Shown here one piece after another: positions 57,837-64,000 of a stretch of 64,000 nucleotides of DNA. Each line of letters begins with the position of its first letter. Position 1 is the first letter of the stretch. The position numbers and the translations under genes were made by a program. A model generated the notes under the pieces. The model did not search any database and had not been told where the DNA came from. It was given only the letters and a program-made list of their open reading frames with translations. Source of the stretch: Utricularia gibba (lineage: Eukaryota; Streptophyta; Magnoliopsida; Lamiales; Lentibulariaceae); NCBI GenBank assembly GCA_002189035.1, contig NEEC01000014.1:808501-872500 (forward strand), in the 5' to 3' direction.

Positions 57837-60800
57837 TCAAGTAGAGCTGGGCCACAAGGACCTGAGCTTATCCGCCAGTTTTGCGCTCTTGTAGTCCTCT
57901 CTCAGCTGAATGAACCTGGTTTTGATGAAGCAGTGTGTAAGATGTGGGAAAGGTCAGAAAGAAGATGTAAAATTGCAACCTTTCTGAATTCCATTTTAAC
58001 GTTCTGTTTGTTTACCTTTGGGCGTCCTTTCGGATGCTGGGTGTGCCTTCGAAGAGAGTGGACAGACTCTCGGGAGCCAACACAAAGACATTGGTCATTC
58101 TGGACAGGAAGCATCAGAGGAGGCATTAGGCTCTGGATCCCTTTTCTTTGTTACGATTACATAACTGGGAAGACGTTCACTCACATTCCAAGCTGCTCAA
58201 ACTTCTCGTCGACAGGGGGTGCGTTGAAGCTTCGAACAAATTCTCCGTACTCGGTTATATCACGTTTAAGCCGTAAACCTCCACTGCAGATGTCAATCAC
58301 AAAGGGATGGGTGAAGCAATCCGTGTGTAACAAGGATCAAAACAGTAAGGGATTGCAGGGAGTACTTTGTGTTAAAAGTGAATTTCTGGCAATGATTCAC
58401 TAGCCCCTTGTGCAAGCGATTTCCCTGAAGGAGTTCAGAACTATGTTACGATCTCAACGGCCAATAGAACATTATGCATTTTAAGGATGCTTAATCAGAA
58501 TAGTTGAATCAACAGGTAAAAGAAGTCCTAGCGTGCCTCCTAGTTAAGAATTATTCACAGAAGAGTGCAAAGAATACCATAAGCAGATCACTTTTCGAAA
58601 TCAACAGCTTCATAAAAAGAACAAGCTAGTAACATGAACCTAGAATGTACCCTTGTTGCCAAATGAGTAAAATGCGTACTAGTTCAGTGAGGAACGCTTG
58701 TTTGTTAAGGCCTTCCAGGGCAGTGAAAGCTGACTCGAGTACACGGGTTAGATACGCAACAACTCTGCCATAAGAATGATACAGAAACGACTCATATTAG
58801 AATTTCACTACCAGGTGAACGGCATCTTAAATTATTTACCTCGTGCAAGCACTTGTTGGTCTGTGATCTGGAGGATTGCCATCATCCGGTGGTCGATAGT
58901 CTGTTGCTTTTTGCTCAGCTGATAGCAGTCGTTCAACCTTTCATGGTGCAAGATAGAAAAATATATATAGTTAAACAACTAGGACTCCAAAAAATTGGAG
59001 TTAAGAAATTAAGCTATGGTGTGATGTTACATCGATAGGTATATGAAAATTAAAAAAGAATCTGTATCAGAAACCTCGGCCATCACTGTTTCAATGCACT
59101 GCTGAAGGCCCTTGTAAGCAGCACCCTCTGCACTGGACATAGCTGTGGACATTTCTTCACAGGCGGAAGCATGTGCGCCTTCCACGGGAAGTAAAAGTCG
59201 AGACACGGAGTTGGAAAAGTACTGCAAGATTAAAATTTAAGGTGCAATAATTATATCATAGTCCCATCAGCCCAAATAAAATGCAAGAGACGAAAGAGCA
59301 TACTTGTTGAATGATGGCGACACTACTTCCACAACGCTGTACAGCAACCATGAATGACCTGAAGCCACTTTCACCAGCTGCAGCAGCAGCTTCTGCCTAT
59401 AAAAGATAGAGATCTCAGATCCTAAACCTAGAAGCTCTTCTTATGGAAATCTGTTTTCGCTGCAGTTGCCTTCAGTTACACCAGAATAGAACCAAGAACA
59501 ATAGCAATATAGGGAAAGAGAATAATTACAACTGAAGCAGCAGCAGCCGCAACTCTTCGACTAACACTTGTTCCCAGTACAAACCTTTCCCTCATTGCAG
59601 CAGCTTCAGTCAGGCTGTCCCTAGCTCTTTCCAGGCCTTCAGTTATGTATGAACTGACCTGAAATGGTGAAACAGAAAATGAAGAAGAGAATAATACCCC
59701 AGGAAAAAAAATGGGGAATAGAGCTTTGTCTACCTGGCCCAAGAGGCAGGTGAAAACAGCCCGAACATAAGCTGCATGTGCAGCAGGCTACACCAAAATG
59801 TGATGTGAGTTACATGCTAAAAGTTACGAAATTAACATAAAGAACAAGCCAAAATCCCATCATTCAAACGCATGTAAACACTTGTGATATATACCTGTGA
59901 AGAAAACAAAGATGATCTAGTTATAGCTTCTTCATTCCAGCGCACAAACTCAGCGACAACAGTGACAGATATTTGCTGCTGTGAAGATGATATGGAAGCT
60001 CCCTTAGAACGTCCAATAGATCCAGTTGGTTCGGAGGTTTGATAGCTCTCAGCCTGGAGTTCAGCCATCTGCATAACAAGCACAAAATTATAAACCATCC
60101 GCTACAGTCTAAGAGAGGAGGTTGCATTGGAAATCAGCTGTTTCCATCCCACCTTCGATTTATAAAGTTGCCTAAGAGAAGCCTGCTCGCATTCTATGTA
60201 AATATCCTTGTGGGGAAGAAAGAGAGATTCAATCAAGCCTAAAAAGGATAAAAGGACAATTAGAGAAACTCAACAGCCATATTATATATACCAGCCCAAA
60301 TCATGGTCCTGCTCACGCTAGAGATTTTCTGTACCTTCAACGTCCAAGTCACCACAACCGACACTGCGTAAATCTCTAGCAAGGTCCAGAGTCTTTTCGT
60401 ATGCTACTGCCAGCAGTCTAAGATACTAATGATAATAAAAAAGTGTTTCAGCCAATGTTGCATGTATACTCATAAGCTGTTAAAAATAATTGAAGGAACT
60501 CACTAATATAAGTCCTCCATCTTCCATGGGAGGTGGATTAGCCAAAGATGGTTTGATCAATAGTTTGTCAAGAAGTTTAGGGACTCTGTCCACCAAGACA
60601 CGCTACCAAAAAACAAAAAAAAAAATAACCAACTCAAGCTTATTAGTAACCATGATTGAACACATGAGAAATTCAAAAACTCAGAGGTGAAATACACATA
60701 ATTTAAAAAAAATGAACTGAAAATTATCCACCATGTAATAATCTACGAGCAATATAATTTGAAAAATGCGAAGCACCTGAACAAGTATTGACATGACGTC

Positions 60801-63200
60801 ATTTGGAGAAGGAAAGACAGCCGTTATTGCAGCTGCTTCTTTTCTTATGGTGTCTGAACACATGGCAAGAGTTAATGAGATAGCCGTTGAACATGAAATA
60901 CTCATAAGCACTTGGAGACGTTCAGACCTGTTATTTCTTTGTAAACTGAAGAAAGTCCACGTGAAACATTGCTTGGACTGAGTGGACTACCAGGCTCACC
61001 AAGAACTATTTTTGCATCTTCATTCATTACCTCTGGATCAAACATGGGGCGAAGGCCAACATAATGTTGCATTGCACTCGTGCCCCGATTAAACTGAATC
61101 CAAAAAAATGCCATGTGAGAAGGACGAGGGAATCACCTTACACAATGCTTGTACGAAATAGCCAAGATTATAAGACAGAGACAATTCCTAGTTGCTGTAA
61201 TGTAAAATAAATAATGCCTAGCAAAATACCTATGGGCTTAAACTTTCACGTACATGGTTTTAACCTTCTCAAGTGGAGTCATAACAAGATATAAGAAGAG
61301 TGATGTACTTTCAAATCAGATACCACACTGAAAAATTAACCAATGCACCTTTGACAAGATCTTTGCACATTCTGCCATAGTAGATAGCTCGCGCTTTTGT
61401 GATGCTGAATCAAATCTAGACAATAATCTGTTTTCCAGTTCTACAAGTTTGGATAAGAAATCAGCTCTCTTCCTTTAGTATTTACTGCAAAAATTAAAGT
61501 ATTTTTCTACAAATACCATTGCAGTATTCTTGGAGATTAGCAACTGCCACCTCCAGTCCTCTGCTGGCATTGGCACTCCCCACAACTGCAGAGGATCCAA
61601 TACCTCGTCTTCCAATATCTTCTTCCGCAAATGATCCTTGAAGGTGAAATTTCCAGAATTACCAGACGTTAAATTTATAGTAATTTATTTAAAAGGAAAT
61701 TTTCGAGTTTCAGGGAACTAGTTCATAAAGCTACCCACGGCATTCAACCTTTGACCCTAAAAATTAAAAGGCTATAAATTTCGCTCATGTTAATGCTTAC
61801 TCAATTTCTGTGCAATCGAAGCTGCTTCTGCCACACGGCTATCATCAGAAAAGAGTGGTGAAAGTTCCATCAGGTCACCAGGAGTACTGTTAAACTCCAT
61901 CAAGTACTGCAGAAGTAAATTTTCTCCAGCAATTGGATTCTATGTACGGATAATCAATTGCATCCACACTCAGATAACATTTACAAAAATAATCAAGACG
62001 TACCTTAATTAGATCTATAGTCTGGCTTGCTGTTTCTCGCTGTGCATCAGCACTCTGACGAGTTTAACAAGGAATCAAAATTAATAAAAAATTTGAGGCA
62101 GGAGAGAAGTACAAAAGCAAATGTAATAGCAGAAAACTTATACGAGGCACTTTATTGAATTGCTCAAAAAAGAGATTATTGAATTAATAATCCGATGTTG
62201 CAAGTGCCCTTGATTAGCTAGCTTAAAGGGGAATATCCTAAAACTTAAATTGAGGATTTGAACCTTGATGCAAAAAAAGACATAATATCCTTCTAACCAT
62301 TAATCCACTTGCCTACGAAAAAGAGAAAAGAACCACATGCATAACCTGCAGATGGTCTCCTATCTTGGCTGCAGTTTGCCCGACACTCGATATACGAGAA
62401 TCCAACCTAGCAAAACTGTCAAACAAGCCATCAACACCTTTCTCCAGCTGCAAACAACATGATGGAGGCCAAGATTATTAGCTAGTGTATTCATGCCCAT
62501 AGACCACAATATGAAAAAAACTCGCGGTTGCATTTGAATGGAGACTCTTTTATTTAATTTAATAGAAACAAAAAAAAGTAAAATGACCTCCCCTAGTGTC
62601 TTCCTGTGCTTGGATTCCTGAGCAGAAACCTCTTTCTTCAGATTAGAAAGGTTCTCGTCAACCTTAATAAGGTAGAAACATTACAAAGGTCATCAAGCAG
62701 GTTATGACAAGTAATCGGTATAAAAAAACCTTAACTTTCACCTGTTTTTTGAGGTCGATCAACTGCATACATGAATTCTTAAACGAAGACAAGAGAGTAT
62801 CAACTTCAGGAAATAAAGGACTTGATTGTCCCTGAGCTACATTCTGATTATCAGAAGTCGCTCGCAAATGCCCATTTGGCAAGAAATCATTAGCACCATG
62901 TCCATCTGAAGTATCAGTGTCTTCATCCAGATAACCAGATAGAAGGTCATTCACTAAGTTTCCAAAAAGCGCATCAAATGAAAAGTCCCCCTACGCAAAC
63001 AGGAACACATCATTCACACGTTTGCATCTTACATTACAGATCACAACCAAGTGGGCTGAACTGAATATAAATCAAACAGAAAACACTAACCACTAATTTC
63101 ACGTTACCTTGAAATCATCAATATCGAGAACAAGCGGACGGGACACAGCCGATGAAGATTTTGATAACCTATCAATCCTCATCCCGTCTTTCTCCTTCAT
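57837..63200 (-). CDS. SEC10: Exocyst complex component SEC10
   Basis: Twenty-four exons, all in phase, give about 834 residues (Arabidopsis SEC10 has 829). Minus-strand order: 63108-63200, 62742-62990, 62588-62662, 62346-62447, 62005-62055, 61801-61906, 61517-61636, 61349-61440, 60928-61093, 60777-60853, 60504-60602, 60335-60425, 60153-60238, 59895-60068, 59734-59787, 59533-59658, 59304-59396, 59075-59221, 58840-58937, 58680-58764, 58366-58424, 58185-58283, 58016-58099, 57837-57915. SEC10 is a rod-like core subunit of the exocyst that tethers secretory vesicles to the plasma membrane. Diagnostic runs include [93 protein letters not shown] and GGLRLKRD. One conserved Trp (HWQKFTFN) is Cys here. 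The ATG at 63198-63200 is used; one six codons later is possible. Confidence 0.96.
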
Positions 63201-64000
63201 CAGCAACAATATAAGAATCCGCTGGTACCTTCCGGCAACACTTCTGCTTCCAACCACCGAATCGCGCACAATTCACAGGCAGAAAAGGCATCAATAACAC
63301 TGACCGGAGCTTCAAGAGACCGTACCAAAGATTCGTCTTTTTTTTCTTTTTCTTTTTTTTTCCTTCGAGATGACCAAGCAAAAGGGAAATGGGCCCGGCA
63401 CGAAAAGGCACGGCCCGATGACAACCCATGACTACCGGGCCCAATAATACGCTTTTTGGCTGAGCTTCTTCCGCAGCGCTGCTCTGATTTCTCGTCATCA
63501 AAGTTGACGAGATCTCCCGTTGGCTGCGAAGCTTTTTTTTTTTTTTTTTTGAAAAATAGCTTGAGAAAGTCAAACATTCCAGGGATTGCAAGTCAATTTT
63601 GAAAGAATGATTCTTTACGCAAAAACAGCATAGATGTAGCTGTAATAGAGTTCATTGTGAGGCTTTGTTGACGCTAAATGGCTGTTCAATCAACAATGGA
63701 GGTCAAAGAAACGCTATTCTTTATGCCAGCTATTGTCCAGATGATTGTCACCTTCATCTGTTGGCACCCGCCTTGGAAATTTGGCGGTTTTTCCGAGCTA
63801 TTGATCGTCAACTCCTCCCCGCGTTGTTTCGGAGTTGTGAAATAGTGCTAATTTTTAGGATTTTTTGTGGGCTGTTTCCATCCATGGAGAGCTTTTTCTA
63901 GTTGATTTTCTTGTTTCTTGTTGGTATGGTTTTGTGTTGGATTCCCTATATCTCTTGGAGGGATTCGAAGATTTTGAAAAATGATGGTATGGGAATGCCT
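63201..64000. other. SEC10 upstream region and right edge
   Basis: 63201-63500 should hold the SEC10 leader and promoter, with GGGCCC-type elements near 63390-63442. Poly-T tracts lie at 63337-63360 (interrupted) and 63533-63550. The + strand frame at 63665-63901 shows no domain; it could be the start of a gene beyond the window, but I cannot support one. Confidence 0.4.
63533..63550. repeat. Poly-T tract (18 bases)
   Basis: Uninterrupted run of 18 T upstream of SEC10, simple homopolymer. Confidence 0.85.

Overview
This 64 kb window is nuclear DNA from a flowering plant, very probably a eudicot. Genes are split by GT-AG introns (some GC-AG), intergenic DNA is AT-rich, and the gene set is plant-specific: ethylene receptor, NADPH oxidase of the RBOH type, DYW and E class PPR proteins, a CC-NB-LRR gene, ORTHRUS/VIM, ICE-type bHLH, glyoxysomal malate synthase and EXO70. 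The NLR resembles the R1/late-blight type common in asterids, so an asterid is my guess, but that is inference. No transposon with coding capacity, rRNA, tRNA, CRISPR array or microbial gene was recognised.

Left third (1-25 kb): a partial, divergent RPB8-like gene (-) at the left edge; a short NFD6-like organellar gene (+) with telo-box/TATA promoter; an NLR (+); a single-exon EXO70 (-); the TFIIH subunit GTF2H2 (-, 4 exons); malate synthase (-, 5 exons, PTS1 ending SKL); a gene that appears to encode two fused PTRHD1 (Pth2-like) domains (+); two hybrid proline-rich proteins of the DC2.15 type (-); and a CCHC zinc-knuckle protein (-).

Middle (25-49 kb): a UDP-glycosyltransferase close to UGT92A (+); the histone N-acetyltransferase NAA40 (+, 7 exons) convergent with a Nudix hydrolase (-, 4 exons); an ICE1/SCREAM-like bHLH (+) convergent with a 1025-residue DYW PPR protein (-); a WD40 protein (+, 7 exons); an ORTHRUS/VIM E3 ligase with PHD-RING-SRA-RING layout (+, 9 exons) convergent with an ETR1-type ethylene receptor (-, 6 coding exons).

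Right part (49-64 kb): an AT-rich 2.6 kb intergenic stretch, an RBOH D/C-type NADPH oxidase (+, 12 exons) with an apparent one-base frameshift, an E-class PPR protein (-), and the exocyst subunit SEC10 (-, 24 exons, every junction keeps frame). The last 0.8 kb holds nothing I can name.

Plant genes are not in operons, so neighbours need not cooperate. Some share pathways by chance or linkage: EXO70 and SEC10 are both exocyst subunits; the NLR, RBOH and ETR1 all feed defence or ROS/ethylene signalling. The observations most worth checking are the double-PTRHD1 fusion with a degenerate first repeat and matching GC-AG introns, the ETR1 receiver domain lacking its phospho-acceptor Asp, and the broken frame(s) of the RBOH gene.
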